A stretch of 64,000 nucleotides of DNA from an uncultured Duncaniella sp. (GCF_910578445.1 NZ_CAJTQC010000004.1:1-64000), one strand, 5' to 3'. Positions 7,965 through 17,332 are shown, numbered from the stretch's first letter. A program made the numbers and translations. The notes: generated by a model not told the origin, from the sequence alone.

Positions 7965-9221
7965 ATGAAACGCAAACTCCTAAAACAGATACGCAACGAA
8001 TGGCGCACCAATGTGTGGCTCGCCATCGAGCTGCTCATCGTAAGCGTGGTCATGTGGTATATAATCGACAATCTCTACACCACGTTTTCCATCATGAACG
8101 AACCGCGCGGATTCGACACTGAGCACTGCTACCTCATCAACAGCAGCGAACTCACCGACCAGAGCCCCGACTATATCCCGGATCAGACCCAAGAGCAACG
8201 CACTGCCGATCTCCTGACATTTATCGACCGTCTTGAAAAGCGTCCCGAAATCGAATGCGTGGCTCTCGGACAGAACGCCTACTTCTACAACGGATCCAAC
8301 TCGGGAACACTGATGACATGCGACACCTTCAGCACAAGCGGTGCGGGCTACTTCGTGCGCCGCTACGTCTCGCCAGAGTTCCCGAAAGTGTTCCGCATAC
8401 ACGGCGCTAACGGCGAGACCCCCGAACAGCTCTCCGAGCTTCTTGAAAATCGTCGCGGATTCCTCATCTCCGACAATGCCTTCAAGCGCTCCTACGGCAT
8501 TGAAAACATGCGTGACTTCATCGGCAAGGACTTCTTCAATGGAGCGAGCAACGACACACTCCGTCTCCTCGGAGCATATCTCCCCGTGCGCTACAACGAC
8601 TATTCGGCTCTCGAATGGGCCGTCTCAATGATGACAGCCTATCCCAAGGAAGACTACACCGGCCTAACCGAAATCGTCGTCCGCGTCCGCGACAATATGG
8701 ACACCGACTTCATCGAAAACCTCATGAAAGATGCCGACCGTCACTTCCGAATCGGAAATTACTACATTGCGTCAGTCAAGTCGTTTGACGACATCCGCTA
8801 CATCCACCAGCGCAACGAATCCACCACCACGCGCAACTACATTGTCGGAGTCCTTTTCCTCTTGCTCAACATCTTCCTCGGTCTGCTCGGCACTTTCTGG
8901 TTCCGCACACAGCAGCGCGTCCCCGAGATAGCCATCCGAAAGGCCAACGGAGCGACACGTACCGACATATTCCGGCGCGTCATCGGCGAAGGGCTTATCC
9001 TCCTGCTCATCATCACTCCGGTTGCAGCTGCATTTGACTGGGTACTCGTCTACTTCGAAATCAACACCTACTACCACAGCGCTTACTTCGAACCGATTCG
9101 TTTTATCACCTGTCTGCTCGTCTCATTCGCGCTCATGGCTCTCATGATAATCCTCGGTATCCTCATCCCAGCCAACCGGGCTATGAAAATCGCTCCCGCA
9201 AAGGCTCTCATGGACGAATAG
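7965..9221 (+). CDS. ABC transporter permease, FtsX/MacB type (pair 2, second)
   Basis: The 418-residue product begins MKRKLLKQIRNEW, one base after the stop of the preceding permease. A longer frame open from 7818 lies inside that gene and is not used. It has one N-terminal helix (about 14-34), a periplasmic core and three C-terminal helices, with the turn EIAIRKANGATRTDI in place of the usual GxRRxFGA. It ends IPANRAMKIAPAKALMDE, like the second permease of pair 1, so second members match second members. Confidence 0.87.
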   Translation: MKRKLLKQIRNEWRTNVWLAIELLIVSVVMWYIIDNLYTTFSIMNEPRGFDTEHCYLINSSELTDQSPDYIPDQTQEQRTADLLTFIDRLEKRPEIECVALGQNAYFYNGSNSGTLMTCDTFSTSGAGYFVRRYVSPEFPKVFRIHGANGETPEQLSELLENRRGFLISDNAFKRSYGIENMRDFIGKDFFNGASNDTLRLLGAYLPVRYNDYSALEWAVSMMTAYPKEDYTGLTEIVVRVRDNMDTDFIENLMKDADRHFRIGNYYIASVKSFDDIRYIHQRNESTTTRNYIVGVLFLLLNIFLGLLGTFWFRTQQRVPEIAIRKANGATRTDIFRRVIGEGLILLLIITPVAAAFDWVLVYFEINTYYHSAYFEPIRFITCLLVSFALMALMIILGILIPANRAMKIAPAKALMDE

Positions 9222-9288
9222 CCATGACGAAACATCGGGTTCATACCTTCTATATTATATAGTTACCGCTAACATTCATTTTCCATCA

Positions 9289-10773
9289 ATGAAAATCATC
9301 CGTAAAATGATGCTCCCCCTCGCGCTCGCAGTCACCATGACTGCAAGCGCAACCGGGGAGACCGTCCGCTCCATAACTCTCGACGAAGCCATCATCCGTG
9401 CGCGCACCAACAGCGTCGACGCAGCAGTCGCACTCAACGAACTGCGCACGGCCTACTGGACTTATCGCACCTACCGCGCCGACCTCCTGCCTGAAATCAA
9501 TTTCAACGCCACTGTCCCCTCCTACCGCAAAAGCTACAGCGCCTATCAGCTCGAGGACGGCTCATACACCTTCGTCCGCAACAACAATCTCCAGATGTCG
9601 GGCGAAGTATCCATCGACCAGAATATATGGCTTACAGGCGGAACGCTATCGCTCAACACGTCGCTCGACTTCCTCAAGCAGCTTGACGGAGCGAAATACA
9701 ACCGCTTCATGTCTATTCCGGTCGCACTGACACTCTCGCAGCCCATTTTCGGGGTCAACAACATCAAGTGGAACCGCCGTATCGAACCGGTGCGCTACGC
9801 CGAAGCCAAAGCGAAATTCATCAGCGCGACCGAACAGGTGGCTATGACCGCCATCAACTATTACTTCTCTCTGCTTCTGTCAAAAGAAAACGTAAACATT
9901 GCCAACCAGAATCTCGCAAACGCCGAAAAACTCTATGAAGTGGCCAAAGCCAAGCGCGAGATGGGTCAGATAAGCAAAAACGACCTTCTGCAGCTCGAGC
10001 TCAACCTGCTCAACGCCCGTTCGAGCCTCACGGACTGTGAAAGCCAGTATAAGTCCGACATGTTCCAGCTCCGGGCATTCCTCGACATCGAAGACGAGGT
10101 TACACTCGACCCCGTTGTCCCGACCGAAATTCCATATGCGCTTGTAAACTACGAAGACGTGCTTGAAAAAGCCCATGCCAACAACAGTTTCGCCAAAAAT
10201 ATCCGTCGCCGTCAGCTCGAAGCCGACTATGAGGTTGCCCGGGCAAAGGGAAATCAGCGTGAGATAACTCTCTACGCGCAGATCGGTTATACCGGAACTG
10301 CCGACAAGATGGGACTCGCCTACGACCGCCTCAAAGACAACCAAGTAGTTGAAATGGGATTTAAAATTCCTATTCTCGACTGGGGAAAACGCCGCGGACA
10401 AGTGAAGGTGAGCGAAAGTAACCGCGATGTGGTGATGAGCCGTCTGCGGAAAGAACAGATGGACTTCGACCAGAATATATTCATTCTCGTCGAACGTTTC
10501 AACAACCAGCGCCAGCAGCTTGAGAACGCCCTTCGTGCCGACACCATAGCCCAACGCCGCTACGACACAAACGTCGAGACATTCCTCATCGGCAAAATCT
10601 CGACCCTCGACCTCAACGACTCGCAGGTCAGCAAAGACGAAAGCCGGCAGGCATACATCAACCAGCTCTATCTCTACTGGAACTATTACTACCAGCTCCG
10701 TAACGTCGCCCTGTGGGATTTCTCGACCAATACAGGCATCGACCGCGACATCGATGCCATAGTCCGCAATTGA
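9289..10773 (+). CDS. TolC family outer-membrane efflux protein
   Basis: This 494-residue protein has a cleavable signal peptide (about residues 1-22, ending TASATGE) and two long alpha-helical repeats with heptad character (about 30-80 and 180-240 in the first half, about 300-350 and 385-450 in the second), alternating with beta segments, as in TolC-family exit ducts. The segment LDEAIIRARTNS near the N-terminus is family-typical. It completes the tripartite export apparatus encoded from 1959. A hairpin terminator follows 14 nt after the stop, so the operon probably ends here. Confidence 0.9.
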   Translation: MKIIRKMMLPLALAVTMTASATGETVRSITLDEAIIRARTNSVDAAVALNELRTAYWTYRTYRADLLPEINFNATVPSYRKSYSAYQLEDGSYTFVRNNNLQMSGEVSIDQNIWLTGGTLSLNTSLDFLKQLDGAKYNRFMSIPVALTLSQPIFGVNNIKWNRRIEPVRYAEAKAKFISATEQVAMTAINYYFSLLLSKENVNIANQNLANAEKLYEVAKAKREMGQISKNDLLQLELNLLNARSSLTDCESQYKSDMFQLRAFLDIEDEVTLDPVVPTEIPYALVNYEDVLEKAHANNSFAKNIRRRQLEADYEVARAKGNQREITLYAQIGYTGTADKMGLAYDRLKDNQVVEMGFKIPILDWGKRRGQVKVSESNRDVVMSRLRKEQMDFDQNIFILVERFNNQRQQLENALRADTIAQRRYDTNVETFLIGKISTLDLNDSQVSKDESRQAYINQLYLYWNYYYQLRNVALWDFSTNTGIDRDIDAIVRN

Positions 10774-10786
10774 TACGACCAGTCAC

Positions 10787-10812
10787 ACGGCAGAAATCCT
10801 TTTTTCTGCCGT
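10787..10812 (+). terminator. Terminator of the export operon
   Basis: ACGGCAGAAA (10787-10796) pairs perfectly with TTTCTGCCGT (10803-10812). The hairpin contains a T run and is followed by CACTTTTCCTC. It separates the export operon from the regulator pair downstream. Confidence 0.7.
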
Positions 10813-10926
10813 CACTTTTCCTCTCTCCTCCCCATGAAAAACACACGCCGTCTTCACGATATGGTTTGAATCCAAGACAAAAATATCATTTTCTCATTAT
10901 TACGTTAATATTAAATTGTAAAATTG

Positions 10927-10934
10927 TAAATTTG
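10927..10934 (+). promoter_or_regulatory. -7 promoter element of the regulator pair
   Basis: TAAATTTG matches the Bacteroidota -7 element. The predicted start point (about 10940) falls on the ATG at 10939, so the message would be leaderless or nearly so. The regulator pair is thus probably made by the primary sigma factor, independent of the sigma-54 operon it may control. Confidence 0.5.
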
Positions 10935-10938
10935 CATC

Positions 10939-12288
10939 ATGATTTTAATTGTTGATGATGACGCAGGCATTCGACTATCGCTGCGATTATTGCTGACACG
11001 CAACGGTTATGAAGTAGTCATGGCATCCGATCCGAAAGAAGCCATGGCTGTCGTGCGTTCTACAAAACCCGAACTCGTATTGCTCGACATGAACTTCTCG
11101 CGCGCAACGTCAGGCGACGAAGGGCTTATCCTGCTCAGACAGATGAAAGTTTTCCACCCCGATGTCCCGGTCATCCTGATGACCGCATGGGGGAGCATCC
11201 CGCTCGCTGTCGAAGGAATCCACTCAGGAGCATTCGACTTCATTACCAAACCGTGGGACAACGCGTCACTGCTTCAGCGCATCAACGTCGCACTGGAGCT
11301 CAACACGACAAAGAGCATTGACAGTGAATCCGAAACGGGAAAGCCCCGCTTCGACCGCTCTTTTATCATCGGACGCTCACCGGCGCTAATGAACATCCTT
11401 AACACCATCGAACGCATTGCCGCCACCGATGCCCCCGTACTCATCATGGGCGAAAACGGCACAGGCAAGGAGCTGATTGCCGAAGCCATCCACCGCAACA
11501 GCCTGCGACACGACGGACCGATGGTCAAGGTCAACCTCGGAGGCATCTCGTCATCGCTTTTCGAAAGCGAGATGTTCGGACATAAGAAAGGGGCGTTTAC
11601 CGGCGCTGTAGCCGACCGCAAAGGTCGCTTCGGCATGGCCAACGGAGGCACTATCTTTCTCGATGAAATTGGCGAACTTGATTTCAACTGTCAGGTGAAA
11701 CTCCTGCGCGTATTGCAGGAACACACCTATGAAATGCTTGGCGACAGCCACCCGCGCCGCACCGACGTGCGCGTGGTATGCGCAACCAACGCCGATCTCC
11801 CGGCTATGGTCAACGACAGGACATTCCGCGAAGATCTTTTCTACCGCATCAACCTCATCACCGTCACACTCCCCCCGCTGCGTGAACGCAGTGAGGATAT
11901 CCCGTTGCTCGTTGACTATATCGTCGACCGTCACTGCAACATTTCAGGCCGCGAACGCCCGGAAATCACTCCGGCAGCCATGGACTATCTCTCTTCGCTG
12001 CCTTATCCGGGCAATATCCGTGAGCTCAAGAACCTTGTGGAACGCACACTGCTTGTTTCGCCTGCCACCAATCTTGACGCACGTGACTTCCGTGCGCAAT
12101 ACACCGGCTTGCCCATATCACCCACAGTCCGGGCCACCGAACCATCGACCCTCGAATCAAAGGAACGTATCGCGATTGAAAACGCGCTCGCTCAGTCGGG
12201 CGGTAACCTCACACGCACAGCCGCCCTGCTCGGCATCAGCCGTCAGGCGCTCTACCGACGCATTGAAAAATATGGGATTACCCTATGA
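10939..12288 (+). CDS. NtrC-family sigma-54-dependent response regulator
   Basis: This 449-residue protein has three domains. The receiver domain (1-120) has phospho-acceptor D50 and acidic D6-D8. The sigma-54 interaction AAA+ domain (about 142-370) has Walker A GENGTGKE (171-178), the sigma-54 contact loop GAFTGA (218-223) and Walker B TIFLDEIGEL. The C-terminal Fis-type helix-turn-helix (about 405-449) includes LTRTAALLGISRQALYRRI. The start is fixed by the receiver fold: no later Met could serve. It overlaps the histidine kinase gene by 4 bp (ATGA), so they form one operon. The sigma-54 promoter and palindromes at 1790-1899 are the obvious local target, which would make it the activator of the export operon. 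That link is inference from position. Confidence 0.93.
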   Translation: MILIVDDDAGIRLSLRLLLTRNGYEVVMASDPKEAMAVVRSTKPELVLLDMNFSRATSGDEGLILLRQMKVFHPDVPVILMTAWGSIPLAVEGIHSGAFDFITKPWDNASLLQRINVALELNTTKSIDSESETGKPRFDRSFIIGRSPALMNILNTIERIAATDAPVLIMGENGTGKELIAEAIHRNSLRHDGPMVKVNLGGISSSLFESEMFGHKKGAFTGAVADRKGRFGMANGGTIFLDEIGELDFNCQVKLLRVLQEHTYEMLGDSHPRRTDVRVVCATNADLPAMVNDRTFREDLFYRINLITVTLPPLRERSEDIPLLVDYIVDRHCNISGRERPEITPAAMDYLSSLPYPGNIRELKNLVERTLLVSPATNLDARDFRAQYTGLPISPTVRATEPSTLESKERIAIENALAQSGGNLTRTAALLGISRQALYRRIEKYGITL

Positions 12289-13646
12289 GATTACGATGGA
12301 TTTTCATAATCATCATGATGCTTGTCGCCTCGATTGTGACAACATTCATGATTTCAGGCGAGGCCGATCCAATCGTCGGATGGGTCGCCCGCCTCTCGTG
12401 TGCGCTCTCCCTGCTGCTGATGATAATTTTCTACTTGAAAATCATGAAACCGCTCCGCAGCATCACCAATGGCATCAATCTGCTGCGCGCTCAGGATTTC
12501 AGCAGCCGTCTCGCTCATGTCGACCAACGCGAGGCCGACATGATTATCGACATGTTCAACCGCATGATGGACTCGCTGAAGACCGAACGCCTGCGCATGC
12601 GTGAGCAAAACCATTTCCTTGACCTTCTCATAGGTGTCTCCCCGATGGGTATCGTCATTCTTGATGACAACAACACGATAACCAACGCCAACCCTTCAGC
12701 AAGAGCTTTTCTTGAAATCAACCCCGACAGCCTGATTCCCGGAATCAGACTGTCGGATATCGACACACAGCTCGCCCACTCGCTGTCACGGCTCGCCAAC
12801 GGAGAGACCGAGACCGTCAGACTAAGCGACTCCATGATTTACCGCTGTTCGCGGCTATCATTCATGGACAAAGGATTCGCCCATCCGTTCATCCTCATCG
12901 AAAAACTCACCGACGATGTGATGAAAGCCGAAAAGAAAAGCTACGAGAAAGTTATCCGCGTGATAGCCCATGAGGTCAACAACACAATGGCCGGGGTCAA
13001 TTCCATGCTCACAACCGCCGAGGCCATTCTTAATGAAAATCAGGAAAAGAACGCCGACATACTTGAGGTCATAAACGTTTGCGAAGGGCGCTGCCGCGAC
13101 ATGAGCAGCTTCATCACCGCCTATGCCGATGTCGTCAAAATCCCTGAAGCCAACCTTATCCCCATCAGCCTCAACGCCCAGCTCCGCCGATGGGAAATCA
13201 TGCTTGAAAGCCTATGTCTCGGCCATAACGTAGCGCTTGAATTCGACTTGTCGCCCAAAGACATCCCTGTACTCCTCGACCCGGTGCTGATGGAACAGGT
13301 GATGATAAATATAATCAAAAACTCCGTTGAAAGCATCGACAGCAGACATTCCGGTTGTCATTGTGCCACAAGTGACCTCACTACGCCAGATAAAGGCCGG
13401 ATAATAGTCGCGACATCATCAAATCCACCGACGATAACCGTCACCGACAACGGCGCAGGCATCTCCGACGAGACCGCCTCCATGATTTTCAGCCCATTCT
13501 TCTCGACCAAAGTCAACGGTCATGGCATCGGGCTTCTGTTTATCAGCGAAGTCCTTCACAAACATGGCTGTCGCTTCTCGCTTGCCACTGCCGCCGACGG
13601 CCTGACACGATTCAAAATCACATTCTCACCGGCCCAACTCACCTGA
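12285..13646 (+). CDS. Sensor histidine kinase partner of the NtrC-type regulator
   Basis: This 453-residue membrane kinase has two helices (about 5-23 and 31-52) separated by only about 7 residues, so there is almost no periplasmic domain. A HAMP-like linker (about 53-100) and a PAS-like region (about 113-205) follow. The phospho-acceptor segment has H229 in IAHEVNNTMAG, and the ATPase domain has DNGAGISDE and a GHGIGLLF box. A tiny outside loop suggests it senses a signal in the membrane or cytoplasm, as expected for an envelope-damage or drug sensor (inference). Confidence 0.9.
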   Translation: MRLRWIFIIIMMLVASIVTTFMISGEADPIVGWVARLSCALSLLLMIIFYLKIMKPLRSITNGINLLRAQDFSSRLAHVDQREADMIIDMFNRMMDSLKTERLRMREQNHFLDLLIGVSPMGIVILDDNNTITNANPSARAFLEINPDSLIPGIRLSDIDTQLAHSLSRLANGETETVRLSDSMIYRCSRLSFMDKGFAHPFILIEKLTDDVMKAEKKSYEKVIRVIAHEVNNTMAGVNSMLTTAEAILNENQEKNADILEVINVCEGRCRDMSSFITAYADVVKIPEANLIPISLNAQLRRWEIMLESLCLGHNVALEFDLSPKDIPVLLDPVLMEQVMINIIKNSVESIDSRHSGCHCATSDLTTPDKGRIIVATSSNPPTITVTDNGAGISDETASMIFSPFFSTKVNGHGIGLLFISEVLHKHGCRFSLATAADGLTRFKITFSPAQLT

Positions 13647-13703
13647 AGCCACCCAAAAACAGGCCCGAATTACTTCAAAAACCGTTTAAACATGTCCGAT
13701 TGA

Positions 13704-13734
13704 TTGCATTATTCCATAAAAATTCCTACCTTTG
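13704..13734 (+). promoter_or_regulatory. Promoter of tRNA-Arg
   Basis: TTG at 13704-13706 and the -7 element TACCTTTG at 13727-13734, 20 nt apart, match the Bacteroidota primary promoter. The predicted start is about 10 nt before the tRNA. Confidence 0.65.
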
Positions 13735-13750
13735 CATCACCGAATTTATC

Positions 13751-13822
13751 GCCTTGGTAGTTCAACGGATAGAATGGGAAATTCCTAATTTTCAGATAGG
13801 GGTTCGATTCCCCTCCGAGGTA
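13751..13822 (+). tRNA. tRNA-Arg (anticodon CCU)
   Basis: The acceptor stem GCCTTGG pairs with CCGAGGT (13815-13821) with G-T ends, and the discriminator is A. The D-arm is GTTC...GAAT. The anticodon stem GGAAA/TTTTC holds the loop TTCCTAA, giving anticodon CCT. The T-arm is GGGGTTCGATTCCCC. CCA is not encoded. The gene is 72 nt long, with a clear promoter upstream and a terminator downstream. Confidence 0.93.
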
Positions 13823-13861
13823 CATCCGGCGGAAAACAACAACCGCCAAAAGAAACCAACG

Positions 13862-13904
13862 AACGAAGAATCAGCAATTTAATAATTGCCGTTTCTTCGT
13901 TTTG
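13862..13904 (+). terminator. Terminator of tRNA-Arg
   Basis: AACGAAGAA (13862-13870) pairs with TTCTTCGTT, and the inner arms GCAATT and AATTGC extend the stem. A T-rich tail follows (TTTTGTTG). Confidence 0.7.
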
Positions 13905-14020
13905 TTGCTTATATCCACTTTATTCTATCGTCCGACTCTACATGAGTGTCACCCGGAAGCATCCAGAAATAACCTCTTGGACAAGAAATTAATTGCATCA
14001 CGTTATATTTATATAATATT

Positions 14021-14040
14021 TTTACGTAATTTTACGTTAC
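14021..14040. repeat. Tandem 10-bp repeat upstream of the Crp/Fnr gene
   Basis: TTTACGTAAT is followed at once by TTTACGTTAC, two 10-bp copies in tandem differing in two bases. They lie 55-75 bp before the regulator's start codon in AT-rich DNA and could be a regulatory site. The rest of 13905-14094 shows no other clear structure. Confidence 0.35.
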
Positions 14041-14094
14041 AATGTAAATATAGACGCAGTCAACTATAAAAACCGCCAATCTCCCTTTTCAAAA

Positions 14095-14655
14095 ATGTCA
14101 TCGCAATTCTATTCATATCTTGACAATATCAACGCAGACTTTTGGCGTCAGCTATGTATGAATCACGGCGAACTACGTCATTATGAAAAAGGTGAGGAAT
14201 TTATCACCGCAGGCACGATAGGTCGTTATATAGGATATATAAAATCCGGAGCATTGAAATATGTATGCTATTCATCTGACGGCACACCACACGTAGTAGG
14301 ACTCGAATTTACCAATCATTTTGTATGTGATTTTCCCGGTTCGCTTTATCGGCAAAAGTCGCGATGCTCAATAATCGCTACAGTCCCGTGTGATATATAT
14401 TGCATTCCATCGTCATGGGTCGCCGAACAAATGCAGACTGATGCTATACTCAAAGAAGTCGTTGAATCTACTGCACGGGAACTATTCTCCACTCTTTACG
14501 ACAGACACTTAAACCTATATTCCAAATCTCCCCTACAACGCTATGAAGAACTAATCAGTCAAGATCCAAATCTTTTCACTGTGTTTTCACTCAAAGATAT
14601 AGCTTCGCTCCTAAATATTACCCCTACTCATTTAAGTAGATTAAAAAAATCCTGA
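14095..14655 (+). CDS. Crp/Fnr family transcriptional regulator
   Basis: This 186-residue protein has a cyclic-nucleotide-binding-like beta roll (about 15-115; GEEFITAGTIGRYIGYIKSG is the typical first strands and glycine turn), a dimer helix (about 118-150) and a C-terminal helix-turn-helix (LKDIASLLNITPTHLSRLKK). It has no cysteine cluster for an Fe-S centre at the N-terminus and no canonical cAMP pocket, like many Bacteroidota members, so its ligand is unknown. The C-terminus stops right after the recognition helix, which is usual for this subgroup. A dyad 14 bp downstream of its stop is placed at about -43 of the next operon, so that operon is its likely target. Confidence 0.88.
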   Translation: MSSQFYSYLDNINADFWRQLCMNHGELRHYEKGEEFITAGTIGRYIGYIKSGALKYVCYSSDGTPHVVGLEFTNHFVCDFPGSLYRQKSRCSIIATVPCDIYCIPSSWVAEQMQTDAILKEVVESTARELFSTLYDRHLNLYSKSPLQRYEELISQDPNLFTVFSLKDIASLLNITPTHLSRLKKS

Positions 14656-14669
14656 TTTTTTAAGTCGGT

Positions 14670-14685
14670 CTCAACATTTGTTGAG
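14670..14685. promoter_or_regulatory. Dyad operator at about -43 of the receptor operon
   Basis: CTCAACA-TT-TGTTGAG has perfect 7-bp arms with a 2-bp spacer. Its centre (about 14677.5) lies roughly 43 bp before the start predicted from the -7 element at 14707-14714. Class II Crp/Fnr activators bind at about -41.5, and the gene immediately upstream encodes such a protein. Confidence 0.5.
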
Positions 14686-14706
14686 AGTAAATTAAAGTTT
14701 TATACC

Positions 14707-14714
14707 TAAATTTG
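14707..14714 (+). promoter_or_regulatory. -7 element of the receptor/GLPGLI operon
   Basis: TAAATTTG matches the Bacteroidota -7 consensus. The predicted start is about 14721, giving a very short leader before the ATG at 14732. No good -33 motif is present at the usual 20-nt spacing, as expected of an activator-dependent promoter. Confidence 0.55.
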
Positions 14715-14731
14715 CTCACATTTCTTTTTCA

Positions 14732-17332
14732 ATGAGTAACCGACTGATAATATATCTTTTGTTCTATGCTATTGCGACATGTGCAATAGCACAATCTGTC
14801 ATCAACGGTAGGATTTTGAGCAAAGATGGATGCAATGTGGATTTTGTCAGTGTGATTGCATCACATGCCAATGCCCCGAAGACGATATTGGCTTCTGCCT
14901 TCACCGATGAAAACGGCAAGTTCCAAATGTCGGTGAAAAGCGAGTGCGACAGCCTTATTCTCAAAGCGTCGAGTATCGAGATTGCCCCAACACAGATTAC
15001 AGTGCCTAACCGTACCGGCAGCTATGAAATCATTGTGGAGAACCGCGCTGTCGAACTTAAAGAGGTTGTCGTAAAGTCAAAGAAAGTCTATTCGCAAGGC
15101 GACACAATCAATTATAATGTAGGTTCTTTCCTCTCGCAGACCGACCAGTCGATAGCCGATGTCTTGAAGAAAATGCCGGGCATAACGGTGTCGGATGCCG
15201 GACAGGTGTCCTATCAGGGCAAACCTATCAAAAATCTTTACATCGAAGGACTTGACCTTATGAAAGGGCATTACGGTATTGCCACCAACAACATCGACCC
15301 CAACAACATCGCTACGGTGCAGGTGCTTGAAAACCATCAGGACATCAAGGCTCTCAAAGGGCTGCGCCCGGAGGAACAGGCATCAATCAACTTGCGGCTG
15401 AAAGAGGGTGTAAAGGGTGTGTTCAATCTCATTGCCACAATCGGTGGTGGCTATGGCGACGAAGGACTGTGGAACAACTCCGCGATTGCGACATATTTCC
15501 GTCGCAACAGTCAGTTTCTCGCCACATACAAGGGCAATAACACCGGCGAGGACTTGTCGCAGGAACTGTATTCCTTCGACAACGACTATTCGCGAACAAA
15601 CAATATCTCGACAATCTCCATGCCGTCCGCTCCGGGTATCGACAAGCGTTTCTACTATTTCAATCGCTCGCACAACGCCACATTCAACAACGTATATCGC
15701 GTCGGCAAGTCGGGCGAGTTCGGTATCAACGCCGCTTATCTCAGCGACCGCGACACGAGGCAGAGCCATTCGTCGACAACCAATTATCTGCCCGACGGCG
15801 GAATGAACACCGTTGACGAAATGATGAACGGAACAGCGCGTTTACAGAAGGCATACGGCGACCTTACATATATGAACAACGGCGATGAAAACTATCTCAA
15901 AGAACAGCTTAAATTTGATTGGAGCACTATCGATGCCGACAGCCGGATTATAGCCGGAGGCGACAACATAAGTCAGATTGGTAAGACCGACACATACCGC
16001 TTGCTCAATAAATTCCACATGACGCACCGCAATTCCTCCGACCGTGGATTTGAGATTTCATCGCTTGTCAACTTGGAAAAACGACCGCATAGCCTGTCTG
16101 TTTCTCCCAATCTGTTCCCTGACATCATACCGGGCGGTATGCTGTATCAGCATGTGGACTTCCGCAATATCTCCACCGAGAACAGCGCAGGATTGCTGTC
16201 TGCTTTCAAGCTTGGCAATTTCACGTTGCACCCGTCGGCGATAGTCAACTATCATCGCAATTCTCTCGAAAGTCGGCTTGATGCAACGGACAACGACCTG
16301 ACACTCGACTATCTCGATGCCGGAGTCGGAGCAGAAATTATGTTCAGCACACGCAAAATCCATGCCTCGCTCTATCTGCCGATGAAATACCGCCTGTTCC
16401 GACTGAACAACAGACTTGACGGCAACATCACCGACAAAAACCGTTTCCGCATCGAGCCGTCGCTCAACTTCACATATAAATTCAACAGCAGCCATAACCT
16501 CAAAGCGGCGGCAATGCTGAATTATATGACACCCTCGATTGAAACGCTGTATTCCGGACACATACTGACCTCTTACCGCCAGTTGTCGGCTTACGATGTG
16601 GCTGGGCTTTACGAGGGTATGAATCAGCATTACTCATTAGGCTACGATTTCAAGAATATTCTTTCAATGAGTTTCGCCGGAGCGGAGGTTTCGTTGAACA
16701 GACAGTCGCCCGAAGTGCTTTATGGTTCATATTACGACGGCATCGTACAGCGCACCATCAGCCGCCGAACATCGGAGAACGGAGATATGATTTCGACAAA
16801 AATCCATGCAAGTCAGGGATTCGACTGGCGACGCCTGAAAATCGGAGCTTCTGTCACATATTCCTATTACGACAGTCCACTGCTCGTTCAGGACGAGATG
16901 TTGCGCTACTCCGGCAACAGTATAGGGGTGAACGCCGACATCAGCCTGACGCCGTTCAATTGGTTAGGTATATCTTATCAAGGTAACTACTCACAGTCGG
17001 CGACACAGCAGAAAGGATATGACAGATTTCCGTGGCTGCGCACCGTAACGAACAAGGCATCGCTCGACTTTACAATTCCCGGAGGCGTTACGCTAACTAC
17101 CTCGCTCTACCATTACTACAACAACTTCAACGATGGCGACAAGTCTTTCCTTCTTCTCAATGCCGAGGCGAAATACACCATAAAGCGCTTCAGCTTTACG
17201 CTGTCGTGCGATAACTTGCTCAACCGCAAGTCGTATGTATATTCCAGCCTATCGGCTCTCACAGAGTCAAAGGCAATCTACAACATACGCCCACGCAGTG
17301 TGTTACTCAAAATTCGATTCAGAATATTCTAA
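14732..17332 (+). CDS. TonB-dependent receptor-like outer-membrane beta-barrel protein
   Basis: This 866-residue protein has a signal peptide (about 1-20), a carboxypeptidase-regulatory-like domain (about 21-100; INGRILSKDGCNVDFVSV), a plug-like domain (about 110-215; DVLKKMPGITVSDAGQVSY and VQVLENHQDIKAL), and then a long barrel with alternating aromatic beta strands, ending in a short hydrophobic strand (VLLKIRFRIF). It is of the type that lacks a SusD partner and is followed by a GLPGLI protein. TonB box and substrate cannot be read from the sequence. It heads a three-gene operon with an 11-bp gap to the next gene. Confidence 0.85.
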   Translation: MSNRLIIYLLFYAIATCAIAQSVINGRILSKDGCNVDFVSVIASHANAPKTILASAFTDENGKFQMSVKSECDSLILKASSIEIAPTQITVPNRTGSYEIIVENRAVELKEVVVKSKKVYSQGDTINYNVGSFLSQTDQSIADVLKKMPGITVSDAGQVSYQGKPIKNLYIEGLDLMKGHYGIATNNIDPNNIATVQVLENHQDIKALKGLRPEEQASINLRLKEGVKGVFNLIATIGGGYGDEGLWNNSAIATYFRRNSQFLATYKGNNTGEDLSQELYSFDNDYSRTNNISTISMPSAPGIDKRFYYFNRSHNATFNNVYRVGKSGEFGINAAYLSDRDTRQSHSSTTNYLPDGGMNTVDEMMNGTARLQKAYGDLTYMNNGDENYLKEQLKFDWSTIDADSRIIAGGDNISQIGKTDTYRLLNKFHMTHRNSSDRGFEISSLVNLEKRPHSLSVSPNLFPDIIPGGMLYQHVDFRNISTENSAGLLSAFKLGNFTLHPSAIVNYHRNSLESRLDATDNDLTLDYLDAGVGAEIMFSTRKIHASLYLPMKYRLFRLNNRLDGNITDKNRFRIEPSLNFTYKFNSSHNLKAAAMLNYMTPSIETLYSGHILTSYRQLSAYDVAGLYEGMNQHYSLGYDFKNILSMSFAGAEVSLNRQSPEVLYGSYYDGIVQRTISRRTSENGDMISTKIHASQGFDWRRLKIGASVTYSYYDSPLLVQDEMLRYSGNSIGVNADISLTPFNWLGISYQGNYSQSATQQKGYDRFPWLRTVTNKASLDFTIPGGVTLTTSLYHYYNNFNDGDKSFLLLNAEAKYTIKRFSFTLSCDNLLNRKSYVYSSLSALTESKAIYNIRPRSVLLKIRFRIF

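Noticed and set aside
13700..13882. 60-codon open frame on the plus strand
   Set aside because: It is the tRNA-Arg gene and its flanks read as protein.
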